This document shows, piece after piece, positions 37,234 to 46,663 of a DNA stretch of 64,000 nt. The DNA comes from Bacillus smithii. Lineage in GTDB: Bacteria; Bacillota; Bacilli; Bacillales; DSM-4216. A model generated the notes under the pieces. The model was not told where the DNA came from. It saw only the letters and a program-made list of their open reading frames with translations, and made no database searches. The number at the start of each line of letters is the position of its first letter. Position 1 is the stretch's first letter. The position numbers and the translations under genes are program-made. Location: assembly GCF_001050115.1 (NCBI RefSeq), contig NZ_CP012024.1, positions 2,894,001-2,958,000 on the forward strand. The letters run 5' to 3'.

Positions 37234-37656
37234 TCTTTCACCCTCTTTTGTCTTGTCAAAGATAAAGTAAAGGAAATCATTCCCAAGGATTTCGGGAGTA
37301 AAACATTTGAAAAAAATATTATTTTTCGGAATATTTTTGACAAAAAATTTGTACTGCTCGACTGTTTTTCTTTATTCGCTAATCGCTTTTAATCTATCAT
37401 TCCTATAAAACATTACTCTCTCCAAAAAGTATGAATAAGTGTCAACAGCTTATTCTTTATGCGTAAATAGTTTTTCAGCAAAATCTGCTTTCTGTAATAA
37501 AAAGAATGTATTTTTATCAATGTATTTTTATCAATGAAACGGCATTACGTTGAACTAGTTTGCCCCCCAAAACCCACCACCTTATTCAATATTTAAAATA
37601 TCCTGAATACTTCGTTTAGTACTTCCTCAAACGCTTCGCATATATGCTTTTATAAT
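37234..37656 (-). other. Long leader of the yveA-like gene
   Basis: More than 400 nt between promoter and start codon without an ORF. It contains a tandem direct repeat (ATGTATTTTTATCA twice, near 37508-37537). I do not recognise a T-box or other riboswitch. Confidence 0.4.
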
Positions 37657-37686
37657 ATAATATATCATATTTCACATAATCGTCAA
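37657..37686 (-). promoter_or_regulatory. Probable leftward promoter of the yveA-like gene
   Basis: TTGACG (37686-37681), 18-bp spacer, TATTAT (37662-37657) in very AT-rich sequence. Confidence 0.5.
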
Positions 37687-37703
37687 TAATGCAACATTAT
37701 CGC

Positions 37704-37718
37704 GTTATATAATATAAC
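37704..37718. promoter_or_regulatory. 15-bp palindrome shared with the yhjCB-type operon
   Basis: GTTATATAATATAAC, the exact complement of the core at 33491-33505. It lies 17 bp upstream of the leftward -35 element, an activator-like or distal operator position. Confidence 0.6.
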
Positions 37719-37983
37719 ATTTCATTATGCAGAGAAGAATTTGGTTTTGCCAATACCATATCAAAGCTTTCTGATTTCCGATAGACTAAAAAATCTGGAA
37801 AAAGGCCGCGCCACGGCTAAATAGCAATGTCAAGAAATTCATTTAAAATTGGGCGAATGGTCTAAATGCGACAGGAATACATTTCTCATAGTATACTAGG
37901 ACTGTCAGGCTTCACTATTCATTGATCATAAGGGCAAAATAATTGAATTGCTTTTTAAAGATAAAAAAAGGAGAGTGTAAAAC

Positions 37984-38529
37984 ATGTCCATCGCCGTCAT
38001 TTACGGGGGAACCCGCCCCAATGGCAACACCGAAATTCTGACGAATCGGGCGATTGAAGGGTTGGAAGCAGAACGAATTTATTTAAATGAGTACGACATT
38101 CGGCCGATTGTAGATGGCCGTCATGCAGACGGGGGATTTCCAAAAGTAAACGATGATTACAACAAGGTTCTTGATCGCGTTTTACCACATGACATTCTCA
38201 TTTTTGCTACCCCCGTTTATTGGTACAGCATGTCGGGAACGATGAAAAATTTTATCGATCGTTGGTCACAAACCTTAAGAGACCCTGAATATCCTGACTT
38301 TAAAGCGAAAATGGCTGAAAAAGAAGCGTATGTCATTGCGGTCGGGGGAGATCATCCAACTTTGAAGGCACTCCCGCTCGTTCAGCAGTTTCAGCATATC
38401 TTTGATTTTATGGGAATCGCTTTTAAAGGATATATTCTTGGTGAAGGAAACAAACCGGGGGATATTCTTCAAGATCCAAAAGCATTATCAGCGGCTGACC
38501 AATTGCGAGAAAGTCTCAAAAAGAACTAA
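37984..38529 (+). CDS. YwqN-like NADPH-dependent FMN reductase/flavodoxin-fold protein
   Basis: 181 aa. The flavodoxin-like phosphate-binding loop YGGTRPNGNTEIL (residues 7-19), the isoalloxazine loop FATPVYWYSMSGTMKNFIDRWSQ (about 75-97) and AVGGDHP near 120 are characteristic. It should reduce FMN or quinone-like compounds with NAD(P)H in the cytosol. GGAGAG precedes the ATG. Monocistronic. Confidence 0.85.
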   Translation: MSIAVIYGGTRPNGNTEILTNRAIEGLEAERIYLNEYDIRPIVDGRHADGGFPKVNDDYNKVLDRVLPHDILIFATPVYWYSMSGTMKNFIDRWSQTLRDPEYPDFKAKMAEKEAYVIAVGGDHPTLKALPLVQQFQHIFDFMGIAFKGYILGEGNKPGDILQDPKALSAADQLRESLKKN

Positions 38530-38571
38530 TTTCAAAAAGTTCGCACCGGTTCTTTGGCGATTTTATTTCCT

Positions 38572-38597
38572 GAAGAGGGACTCTTTCATCCCTCTTC
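38572..38597 (+). terminator. ywqN-like gene terminator
   Basis: GAAGAGGGA pairs perfectly with TCCCTCTTC; the following T-run is weak (TCATTT). Confidence 0.55.
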
Positions 38598-38643
38598 TCA
38601 TTTACTTGGCAATAGAACAGTATTCAAAGAAATCTGCTTTTCG

Positions 38644-39372
38644 TTAAACATGAAACAGTAGAAGCATAGCGGCAAAAAAATAAATGGCGTTCGCAAACTC
38701 TGAAAGTCCTATTTTCTTTATAGGCAATGACTTTCCATATAAATAAAAGGCTCGAATGACACTTGGTATGTAAGCAAGTACAAATAACGGGTAGTGCGCA
38801 TAGATTAATCCAAAGATCAATAATAAATGATATCCCCAGGAAAGCCATTTATAGACAGGATTATTTTTTTCACGGATCATCGTTTTTACGTAAAAAGTGC
38901 TTCCGATAAAAAATAAAAAGCAAAACATAAACAATTCCAACGCAGTCATAGTGAATTGGCCGTTCCCCATATAAAAACTGGCAAGACCGCCGATACAAAA
39001 ACTTGTAATGGCCGCAACATCATTCACAAAATCGCGTTCTTTTTTCTTTCGCGCATAATAAATATTGATAATAAAGAACGGAACCATGGCAATACCGAAA
39101 TAAAGAAGTTTTACTTGATAATAGATGGGGATGACAAACATCAGGACGGCAACAACACTATAACGATAAAACCACGGCAAGTATTCCTTACGTTTTAATT
39201 TTATAGCTGTTAATAACGGGTAGGTGGCTAAATACAGAGCCAGCCAACCGATAAATAACGGAATATGTAACCAAGTAAACCCTCCCGCATAAGCTCCAAG
39301 AAAAAAGGGGATGGTCAGCATCGCCCACGCTCCATGTTGTTTTGGAATGAGCCATTTTTTAGTAGAAGACAT
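38644..39372 (-). CDS. YwiC-like membrane protein
   Basis: 242 aa from ATG 39372 behind GAGGAG. The N-terminal motif PKQHGAWAMLTIPFFLGAY and seven to eight helices identify the YwiC family. Function unknown; in B. subtilis the homologue sits near nitrate-respiration genes, which are not seen here. It has no operon partner in this window. Confidence 0.85.
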   Translation of the reverse strand: MSSTKKWLIPKQHGAWAMLTIPFFLGAYAGGFTWLHIPLFIGWLALYLATYPLLTAIKLKRKEYLPWFYRYSVVAVLMFVIPIYYQVKLLYFGIAMVPFFIINIYYARKKKERDFVNDVAAITSFCIGGLASFYMGNGQFTMTALELFMFCFLFFIGSTFYVKTMIREKNNPVYKWLSWGYHLLLIFGLIYAHYPLFVLAYIPSVIRAFYLYGKSLPIKKIGLSEFANAIYFFAAMLLLFHV

Positions 39373-40348
39373 CACTTCTCACTCCTCTTGTTCGATTCCT
39401 GCGAAAGTTCATAGACGTGTCGAAGCGAGAAAAACATACCACCAACCAATCAGACACCGTCTTTTATTCCGCTCTCTTGTTTTATCCCGTCCACTTTACA
39501 ATGACCACGAATGAAATAAAAGTAGTATTTTATATACTTCTATTATAATCGTCTTCCACTAAAAAGGTTTGTCTATTCTTTAACAATCTTCCAATAGAGG
39601 TCCCCTCTTCTATTCATTGAAGTTGCGATAGCACCAGTGACAGCGGGAAATGAATTTCTGGTGCGCTTTTCCAAAGTCCAAGTTTATCTTTTGCTACTCC
39701 CAGAATAGCTTGTATGATTGTTCTTTAAAAATTAAGGTTGTCTATCCAATAAGGAGACGGCCATTCCACTTAAATTCAGGAGGTATTTTTCTCCTGTTTC
39801 ATTTTATTAGATCCCTTCTATTCCGTATCAATATTGGTTTCCTCATTAGTCTCAGCCAATTTCATTCAACCTGTAAGAATAATAAACAAAATAACAGTGT
39901 GAACCCTATCTCATTTTTTCGATCTCAATTTAATACTATAGCATCTCATAGCTTCTAGACTGCCTTCCATCTCGAAAACCCCTTTTTCTATTAGCCTCCT
40001 TAACCGATATTCCAAGAACTCATCCCCTACATACTGTTCTAAATGACCAAAACATCATAGCCTTCTACTAATGCGTCCAAAAACATTATCTCATCTAGGT
40101 TAGTAAAGTAATCTATTTTCTCTTTTGGCGAACAGAGAACGATCATGCAAACGGTATAATCCATTCTTCGATAATTCCGTACATGGTTTCAAAAAATGAG
40201 CATTAGGCTGTGTGTATTCAAGCACTTATAATCGAATTTCTTCAGGACTCATCCACTACTATTCTATGCTATGATTTGGTATTAGGAAAATAGTCGCAGG
40301 ATAAAATTACTCGTAAAGGGAAAAAGCAGTAACCAAGGAGGAAAATAC
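39373..40348. other. Long intergenic region with a repeat remnant
   Basis: About 970 bp with only chance-looking frames. A stretch at 39758-39810 resembles 35470-35530 (GGCCATTC, TTCAGGAGGT, TATTTTATT), probably two remnants of one dispersed repeat. The last 40 bp hold the leader of the nuclease-fold gene, with AAGGAGG. Confidence 0.45.
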
Positions 40349-40810
40349 GTGCCAAATACAAATTGGACCAAACTTAGTACTTTACAATTAGGGAGATATG
40401 CAGAGTATTTTGCAAAAATGGAGTTTGCATCATATGGATTAGAAGTTTACACAACCGAGGTGGATGACCATGGTGTAGATTTTATTGTTAAAGATAAAAA
40501 GGGGCGCTTTTGTGAGATTCAAGTAAAATCTCTTAGAGGAAAAGGATATGTTTTTGTACCCAAAAGCAAATTTGACATCACCAATAAAAATTTATATCTA
40601 ACTCTATTAATTTTTGAGGTAGGAAAAATGCCCGATATTTTTCTCATACCTGCGAAAGCATGGGAAATGCCTAATGAAATATTTGTAGACAGGAATTACG
40701 ATAAGCCCGGTCAAAAAAGTACTCCTGAATACGGCATTAACATATCTCAAAAGAATTATCCTATCCTTGAAACATTCAACTTTGAGAATACCATAAAAGA
40801 GTTTTTATAA
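40349..40810 (+). CDS. PD-(D/E)XK nuclease-fold protein (DUF4365-like)
   Basis: 153 aa, GTG start behind AAGGAGG. Residues E19, D44 (GVDFIV) and the E56-I-Q58-V-K60 strand fit the PD-(D/E)XK core. Such stand-alone proteins are often tied to DNA repair, mobile elements or defence. No partner gene is adjacent, its AT content is high, and it lies in a long gene-poor stretch, consistent with acquisition. Nuclease activity is inferred from the motif only. Confidence 0.65.
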   Translation: MPNTNWTKLSTLQLGRYAEYFAKMEFASYGLEVYTTEVDDHGVDFIVKDKKGRFCEIQVKSLRGKGYVFVPKSKFDITNKNLYLTLLIFEVGKMPDIFLIPAKAWEMPNEIFVDRNYDKPGQKSTPEYGINISQKNYPILETFNFENTIKEFL

Positions 40811-40902
40811 ATGGAGGATTCTCCAAGAGGCACCCCCTTTATTTATCAGCGATTCTCTTAAATCCATACCCATTCCTATATATCAGCCGTTTCTGTATGC
40901 AA

Positions 40903-40938
40903 GTAAAGCCGTGCTGACAATCTTCAACACGGCTTTGT
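40903..40938. terminator. Hairpin after the aldo/keto reductase gene
   Basis: AAAGCCGTG and CACGGCTTT pair perfectly; T-runs are short on both strands. Confidence 0.55.
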
Positions 40939-40949
40939 TTCCATTATGG

Positions 40950-41882
40950 CTATGATTGAAAAATACGATCAATGCTTTCAATTTCTTCTTTCGTCAGCTG
41001 TACATCGAGTGTCTTTAAGTTGTTCACGACTTGTTCCGGTTTCTTTGCACCCGGAATGAGTGCATCGATGGAATCTCTCGTTAAATACCAAGCTAGCACC
41101 ACATAGGCAATTTCCGTATTTTTCGCTTCAGCGATGGGTCGCAGCTTCTCAACTTTTTCCAGATTCCGGACAAATTCTTCTCCTTGGAACAACGGATTTT
41201 TGGCGCGCAGATCATCGAATTTCGTCTCTTTCGTATATTTTCCGGCTAAAAGACCTGAAGCCAGAGGAAAATACGGTACAAATGAAATGCCTTGCTCCGC
41301 GGTATAAGGCAATAAATCTTTCTCCGCTTGCCGCTTAAACAAATTATATTCCGATTGCAGCACGTCCACATAACCGTCTTGATTCGCTTCTTTTAATTGT
41401 TCAATCGAAAAATTGGATACGCCGATGGCTCGAATTTTTCCTTCATCTTTCAGTTTCTTTAATTCACCGACCGCTTCGTACTTTGGCGTGGATTCATCGG
41501 GATAATGGATGTAAAACAAATCGATGTAATCCGTTTGCAGCCGTCTCAAGCTGTCCTCCACCGATTGACGAAGAAAAGCAGGAGAGTTGTCAATCTCAAT
41601 CTTATCGCCTACCAATTTATGCGCGCCTTTCGTTGCAATCACTGTATCTTCCCGGCGGAACTCTTTCAACACTTCCCCGATTAATTCTTCAGAACGTTTA
41701 GGACCGTAGATAAATGCAGTATCCAAAAAGTTGACGCCGTTTTCCAAAGCAGTGCGAACGACTTGTTTCCCTGTTTCTTCGCTCAAATTCGGATAAAGAT
41801 TGTGGCCACCAACCGCATTCGTTCCTAACCCTATCGGATTAACATATAAATCCGTTTTTCCTAATTGAACCTTTTCCACCAT
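40950..41882 (-). CDS. Aldo/keto reductase (YhdN/IolS-like)
   Basis: 310 aa, TIM-barrel NADPH-dependent oxidoreductase. Catalytic tetrad region: D52-T-A-F-I-Y57 ([10 protein letters not shown]), Lys in ATKGAHK and His in LFYIHYPD. The C-terminal [14 protein letters not shown] cofactor motif is present. AAGGAG precedes the ATG. It reduces aldehydes or ketones; physiological substrate unknown. Monocistronic. Confidence 0.9.
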   Translation of the reverse strand: MVEKVQLGKTDLYVNPIGLGTNAVGGHNLYPNLSEETGKQVVRTALENGVNFLDTAFIYGPKRSEELIGEVLKEFRREDTVIATKGAHKLVGDKIEIDNSPAFLRQSVEDSLRRLQTDYIDLFYIHYPDESTPKYEAVGELKKLKDEGKIRAIGVSNFSIEQLKEANQDGYVDVLQSEYNLFKRQAEKDLLPYTAEQGISFVPYFPLASGLLAGKYTKETKFDDLRAKNPLFQGEEFVRNLEKVEKLRPIAEAKNTEIAYVVLAWYLTRDSIDALIPGAKKPEQVVNNLKTLDVQLTKEEIESIDRIFQS

Positions 41883-42142
41883 CAGTCCCTCATCTCCTTT
41901 TCATTTATTAAAAACAGTATAACAAACCTCTGCTGGAAAAACCCACTAAAAAGGTTTGGATTGCCAAATTTAAAAAATGAAATGAGCGAGGTCTCCAACC
42001 ATCCGTTCTGAAAACAGTAAAAATCACGGCATTTGAATTGGAACTCCTACTTGTTCGAGGGAGGCTGTGCATGAATGCAGTGGATTACTAAATAGCAACC
42101 ATCTTTTTAAGAGCGTGAAGAATTTGCCTGATACAACAAGAG

Positions 42143-42487
42143 TCATTCCTCTAAATATTTTCCTTTCTCTTTCCTTTTCGTTATTTCTGCATTGGTTTGA
42201 TCGTATGCTGATACGAATACTTTATCGGGAATCAAGCCGCCATTGCAAAAATATTCGTAGCGGATTCCTTTTTCATCTTTGTAGTAAACAACCATGTAAT
42301 AAACCCCTTGTTTGCTGTCGTAAACCATTTTTTTATTTTCAATCTTGTCGGTATATCCTTTTTCCTCTATGTGGTCCATGATTGCTTTTTCTGTCAATGC
42401 TTTTTGAAAGTAAAATTTGTATGTAAGAATGCCGCCTCCGATAAGAATCAACATTCCAATAATGAAAACCCATTTTTTATTTCTCAT
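42143..42487 (-). CDS. DUF3139-type small membrane-anchored protein
   Basis: 114 aa. One N-terminal hydrophobic helix (residues 7-27) is followed by an extracytoplasmic domain with HIEEKGYTDKI and a beta-rich YYMVVYYKDEKGIRYEYF segment, as in DUF3139 proteins. Function unknown. GGGAGAAC precedes the ATG. Confidence 0.6.
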   Translation of the reverse strand: MRNKKWVFIIGMLILIGGGILTYKFYFQKALTEKAIMDHIEEKGYTDKIENKKMVYDSKQGVYYMVVYYKDEKGIRYEYFCNGGLIPDKVFVSAYDQTNAEITKRKEKGKYLEE

Positions 42488-42634
42488 TGTTCTCCCTTCA
42501 TATTTATTTTCTCAATCATCTTATTAATCAGATTACCTGTATAATACAATAAAGTAAATATTTTCTTGAGGGGCGGAATACTTATTAGTTAAAATGATAT
42601 GGGGAGTATATTCAATGACAAAGGCGTGGGAGAA

Positions 42635-43102
42635 ATGATAAAAGGGTTATATGAGGCGCATTTGCCTGTAAAAAATTTAAACATTTCAATCGAATTTTAT
42701 CAAAAATTAGGATTGAAATTAGCTTTGCGCTATGAAAAGATTGCTTTCTTTTGGATAGAAGAAGGAAAAAGCTGGTTAGGTCTGTGGGAAGGAAAGGAAT
42801 ACCGGACTCCATACCATCCATCACTAAGGCATATTGCTTTCCGAGTATCTTATGAGGATTTAAAGAATTCTTTAAAATGGCTCGAATCACTGCAAATTGA
42901 AGCGGTACCTCACGGCGGCCGAACAACTAACGAGCCTTTTATAAGACCCAATCAAGGGAATGCTTCGGTTTACTTCAATGACCTCGATGGCAATAGCTTA
43001 GAATTAATGTGTTACGTAGAGGTCCCAGATGATTTAAAACATTTGACCGAAACATTGTCATTTGAAGATTGGGAGACTTTGATTGCCAAACATTCAAAAT
43101 GA
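42635..43102 (+). CDS. VOC-superfamily (glyoxalase/bleomycin-resistance-like) protein
   Basis: 155 aa from ATG 42635 (GGGAGAA upstream); the frame open from 42599 has no site. Paired beta-alpha-beta modules with metal-ligand positions: EAHLPVKNLNISIEFY at the start, RHIAFRVSYEDLK in the middle and YFNDLDGNSLELMCYV near the end. It may be a thiol-transferase, isomerase or dioxygenase; the sequence does not decide. Confidence 0.85.
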   Translation: MIKGLYEAHLPVKNLNISIEFYQKLGLKLALRYEKIAFFWIEEGKSWLGLWEGKEYRTPYHPSLRHIAFRVSYEDLKNSLKWLESLQIEAVPHGGRTTNEPFIRPNQGNASVYFNDLDGNSLELMCYVEVPDDLKHLTETLSFEDWETLIAKHSK

Positions 43103-43149
43103 GATAGAACATAGACATGCTAATTCTGGATTAAATCATTGAAGAATGA

Positions 43150-43173
43150 GGCCACTAATTCGGTGGTCTTTTT
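43150..43173 (+). terminator. VOC gene terminator
   Basis: GGCCAC pairs with GTGGTC (one wobble) around a short loop, followed by TTTTT. Confidence 0.65.
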
Positions 43174-43493
43174 ATGTTCCCCTTTATTTTCAATAGAAAG
43201 AGTTGCGCTCCCTAGATTAGTATTTAGGTGTAAAACATTTAATTTCATAAATCAGATATTCGACCTTAGAATTACCGAGTATTCGGCCTTGAAATAAAGA
43301 TGCTTCCTCGTCGTGCACTTGACAACCATCTTGCAATCTTACAGCGGATACGAAATTAGAAGGATAAGCGAAAGGAGAATTTTTAAGAATAATAAAAAAA
43401 TTATGATAAAATAAATGCAAAATGAAATCCATACATACACACTGCCAAAAAAGTGCAGCAAGACGTTTAATGACAGGGAGAGGTGTTTTTATT

Positions 43494-44129
43494 GTGAATA
43501 TTTTCAGCTACATCGTACTGGGTCTTTCGCTTTCTATACCCGTTGGTCCCATCAGTATAGAAATGATTAAGAGGGGGATTAAAAACGGATTTTGGCAATC
43601 TTGGGCAGTTGGTCTAGGTGGAATGTCAGCAGACATCGTATTAATGTTTCTCATCTATTTTGGTGTATCTACTTATTTGACTACCCCGGTGGCCCAGTTG
43701 ATCATGTGGATTTTCGGATTCATCATACTGGTATACTTGGGATACGAAAGCATAAGAGATGCTTTTAAAGAAGTCCATATATCCGACGAAATACAAAAAG
43801 AAAGCATATCGAAGTCTTTTTTATCGGGATTTTTAATCGCTATTTCGAATCCACTCAATATTATTTTTTGGATAGGCATTTATGGTTCTGTTCTGACAAC
43901 TACTCTTAATACCGTAAGTCAAGGCCAGTCTTTCCTTTACAGCAGCGCTATTTTTATCGGAATTGCACTTTGGGATATAACCGTTGCCGCATCCGTCCAT
44001 TTCGGGCGAAAATTTACGAATCAACGTTTCATAAAATGGCTATCGGTCATTGCGGGATTGGTTTTAATAGGCTTTGGCATAAATTTTGGCTACAAAGCAA
44101 TCAAAAGCTTGATGCATATTATAAGTTAG
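43494..44129 (+). CDS. LysE/RhtB-family amino acid exporter
   Basis: 211 aa from the GTG at 43494 (AGGTG 8 nt upstream); the longer frame from 43422 has no site. Six helices with the LysE signature at the N-terminus (GLSLSIPVGPISIEMIKRG) and FLIAISNPLNIIFWIGI near residue 115. It exports amino acids or related metabolites. The intergenic region before it (43174-43493) and after it (44130-44493) has no other gene; GGGGGA/TCCCCC at 44326-44345 is a small hairpin. Confidence 0.85.
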   Translation: MNIFSYIVLGLSLSIPVGPISIEMIKRGIKNGFWQSWAVGLGGMSADIVLMFLIYFGVSTYLTTPVAQLIMWIFGFIILVYLGYESIRDAFKEVHISDEIQKESISKSFLSGFLIAISNPLNIIFWIGIYGSVLTTTLNTVSQGQSFLYSSAIFIGIALWDITVAASVHFGRKFTNQRFIKWLSVIAGLVLIGFGINFGYKAIKSLMHIIS

Positions 44130-44493
44130 CTTTAATATGATCATTTTAATCCGTTTAACAGAGTCTTTACCGTTTCTCACCCTTGCCGGACAACAAAAAT
44201 TGCTCATGCTCTTACGTAAAAAATGAAAAAATTTTTAACGTACACAAAATGAGCCAATGTTTTATTCGATCGCTTTCGGGTTTTCTTTTTTCTCTTAACG
44301 GTCTTTTTTGCAGTCTCATACATTTCGGGGGATTCAGACATCCCCCTTCTATAAGGGCTGAACCTTTATTCCGACTATTAAACTATGTATAATATATCAC
44401 TAGCATTGCAGTAATTAAATCTGATGATTCAAAATACTAAGAATGTTCAATTTTTTATTGATTTCGAAACAAAAAAATCCTTTACAATGGAAG

Positions 44494-45723
44494 TACAGGT
44501 GGTTCCTGCCCAAATCCAATCGTAAAGGATAACCATTATGGACAAGAATACACTAATTTTATCATTTGGTAAATGGGTTTCACCCATAAATATTCAAAAA
44601 CTTAGCGAACAAGTCAAAGAATTGAAACAGGACTATTACACAAAAAAGCTGACAACAGAAGCTTATATTAAACTTTTATTGGTAGCCCAGCTGCTCGAAT
44701 TTAAGAGCTTAGAGGAAATGAGTGATGCACTTGTAGACGAAGATCTTCAAAAAGCACTCGGATTTGAATCGATAAGTGCCTCTCAGCTATCCCGAAAAAA
44801 CAATCAGATCCACCCACTAATTCTTGCAAATTTGTTCTTGGATCTTGTTTGGAAAATTCAACGGTACCATTATAAAAACGGAAAGAATATGCCACTGAAA
44901 ATCATTGATTCAAGTACACTCCCGTTGAACTTGACCCATTATAAATGGGCAAAATTCCGGAAAACAAAAGCTGGTGTAAAGCTACACTTACGGCTCGTTT
45001 TCATGGATAAAGACACCGTCTATCCTGAAAAAGCAGTGATTACGACAGCAAAAGAACATGACCGAAATCAACTCGAAGTCCTAGTGGATGATCAAGAAGC
45101 CATGTATGTGTTTGACCGCGGTTATGTGGACTATGAACGTTTTGATCGGATGACAGATGATGGCTATTTCTTCGTTTCAAGACTGAAGAAAAACGCAGTC
45201 ATTCGTGAAGTCTATACATTTTCACTTCCTGATGATTGTCACGTTCTATCCGATAAAATGGTCTACATTGGTACCACACAAAATCGTACTGAAAATGTCT
45301 TTCGTCTACTAGAAGTTATGGACACAAAAGGGAACTTACTTCGTTTCATCACCAACCGATTTGATTTAAAACCAGAAGAGATAAGTGATATTTACCGATC
45401 TCGCTGGGCTATTGAACTCTTTTTCAAATGGCTCAAGCAACACGTAGAAATTAAGCACTTTTATGGAATGAGTGAAACAGCTATTCAAAATCAAATTTTC
45501 TTAGCCCTGATCACGTATTGCTTACATGTTCTCATTCAATTGGAGATGAAAAGTAAGAAATCCCTACTTCGAATTACTCGTTGGTTAAAGAGAGCTCTGT
45601 GGAAACCAGCTTATGTTTGGTTGCGAAAATTTGATGGGCGAGCCAGTCCATAATCTCCCTTTTGTCGTTGTCGCTCTGGTTTAACTGTATATATTTACCA
45701 AATGGGCAGTGCCACCTTTCTTT
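44494..45723 (+). mobile_element. IS4-family insertion sequence
   Basis: Imperfect terminal repeats: ACAGGTGGTTCCTGCCCAAAT at 44494 and the complement of ATGGGCAGTGCCACC near 45705-45720. I could not identify a target duplication, so the outer limits are approximate. Confidence 0.7.
44538..45653 (+). CDS. IS4-family transposase
   Basis: 371 aa, intact. An N-terminal DUF4372-like helical part is followed by the DDE core: Asp in LKIIDSSTLPL, Asp in VFDRGYVDYERF and the Y-(2)-R-(3)-E-(6)-K signature in YRSRWAIELFFKWLK. It resembles the IS4Bsu1-type transposases of Bacillus. It is not damaged, so mobility is possible. Confidence 0.93.
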   Translation: MDKNTLILSFGKWVSPINIQKLSEQVKELKQDYYTKKLTTEAYIKLLLVAQLLEFKSLEEMSDALVDEDLQKALGFESISASQLSRKNNQIHPLILANLFLDLVWKIQRYHYKNGKNMPLKIIDSSTLPLNLTHYKWAKFRKTKAGVKLHLRLVFMDKDTVYPEKAVITTAKEHDRNQLEVLVDDQEAMYVFDRGYVDYERFDRMTDDGYFFVSRLKKNAVIREVYTFSLPDDCHVLSDKMVYIGTTQNRTENVFRLLEVMDTKGNLLRFITNRFDLKPEEISDIYRSRWAIELFFKWLKQHVEIKHFYGMSETAIQNQIFLALITYCLHVLIQLEMKSKKSLLRITRWLKRALWKPAYVWLRKFDGRASP

Positions 45724-45931
45724 AGGTTTTGTCTTTTTGGCACAAATTCACAAAAAATAATTAACAGAAAATTCTAACTATATTTATGCAATGCTAATGG
45801 TGCAGCAACAACCAAAAATTTTTTCTGTGTACATGAACTATATAAAGGTAAGCGTCAAATCTTGGACACCTTCTTGATGTGCTAATTTCATGAGATAATC
45901 TCCTCAAGATGAAATTGAAGGAGGTTTTTTT

Positions 45932-46252
45932 ATGCCTAAGAATCCTGAATTACGAAAGGTTTGGGAACAACGAATCGCTGACTATCGTAAAAGCGGTCAA
46001 ACTCAAGTAAACTGGTGCAAGGAAAATCAATGGAGTATTCACCAGTTTAAATACTGGTTAAGAAAAATTGAAAATCCAATAAAAAATCAAGGAAAGTCTA
46101 CAAAATGGGCATCCGTTACCCTAGAAGATCATTCACAAACAGTTGAAAATTCATTACGGATTGAAATTAGTGGGATTTCAATTGAAGTAAAACCTGGTTT
46201 CGATCCGGCCTTTCTTTCAGAAGTGGTTAGGACGTTGAAATCAACATGTTAG
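45932..46252 (+). CDS. tnpA: IS66 TnpA accessory protein
   Basis: 106 aa with an N-terminal HTH (NPELRKVWEQRIADYRKSGQ; VNWCKENQWSIHQFKYWL) of the IS66 TnpA family. GAAGGAGG precedes the ATG. Its stop overlaps tnpB. It is needed for transposition with TnpB and TnpC; its exact role is unknown. Confidence 0.93.
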   Translation: MPKNPELRKVWEQRIADYRKSGQTQVNWCKENQWSIHQFKYWLRKIENPIKNQGKSTKWASVTLEDHSQTVENSLRIEISGISIEVKPGFDPAFLSEVVRTLKSTC

Positions 46253-46602
46253 TTGGTACAAGAGCTGAACGAGTTTACTTGGCAAAAGGAAGTACTGATT
46301 TGAGAAAATCCATTGATGGATTAGCTGCTTTGGTGAAAGAGGGATTTGATTTAGATCCCTTTTCATCAAGCTATTTTGTGTTCTGTAATCGAAAGCGAGA
46401 TAAATTAAAAATTCTTCACTGGGACTATAATGGTTTTTGGCTTTATTATCGTCGATTGGAAAAAGGAAAATTTCAATGGCCAAATGAAAATGACACTGGA
46501 ACGATACAAATTAGTTATCGGCAATTACGCTGGTTATTGGATGGCCTTGCAATGGAGCAAAAGAAAGCACACCCAGAAGTAAAGGCTAGAACAGTTATAT
46601 GA
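46246..46602 (+). CDS. tnpB: IS66 TnpB (Orf2-like) accessory protein
   Basis: 118 aa. The family motifs VYLAKGSTDLRKSIDGLAAL and FVFCNRKRDKLKILHWDYNGFWLYYRRLE are complete. Overlaps tnpA by 7 bp, suggesting coupling. Confidence 0.95.
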   Translation: MLVGTRAERVYLAKGSTDLRKSIDGLAALVKEGFDLDPFSSSYFVFCNRKRDKLKILHWDYNGFWLYYRRLEKGKFQWPNENDTGTIQISYRQLRWLLDGLAMEQKKAHPEVKARTVI

Positions 46603-46663
46603 ATTTTTTACTTTTAACAAAAACCTTGGAGGAAAATAGCTAAAACCGTCGAATTATTACTAC

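Noticed and set aside
37234-37656. T-box or amino-acid riboswitch in the long leader of the yveA-like gene
   Set aside because: No T-box sequence (AGGGUGGAACCGCG type), no antiterminator/terminator pair and no known aptamer pattern was seen.
39650-39958. 102-codon rightward ORF
   Set aside because: Phe/Ser/Cys-rich translation typical of AT-rich non-coding DNA, no ribosome binding site, overlaps the repeat remnant.
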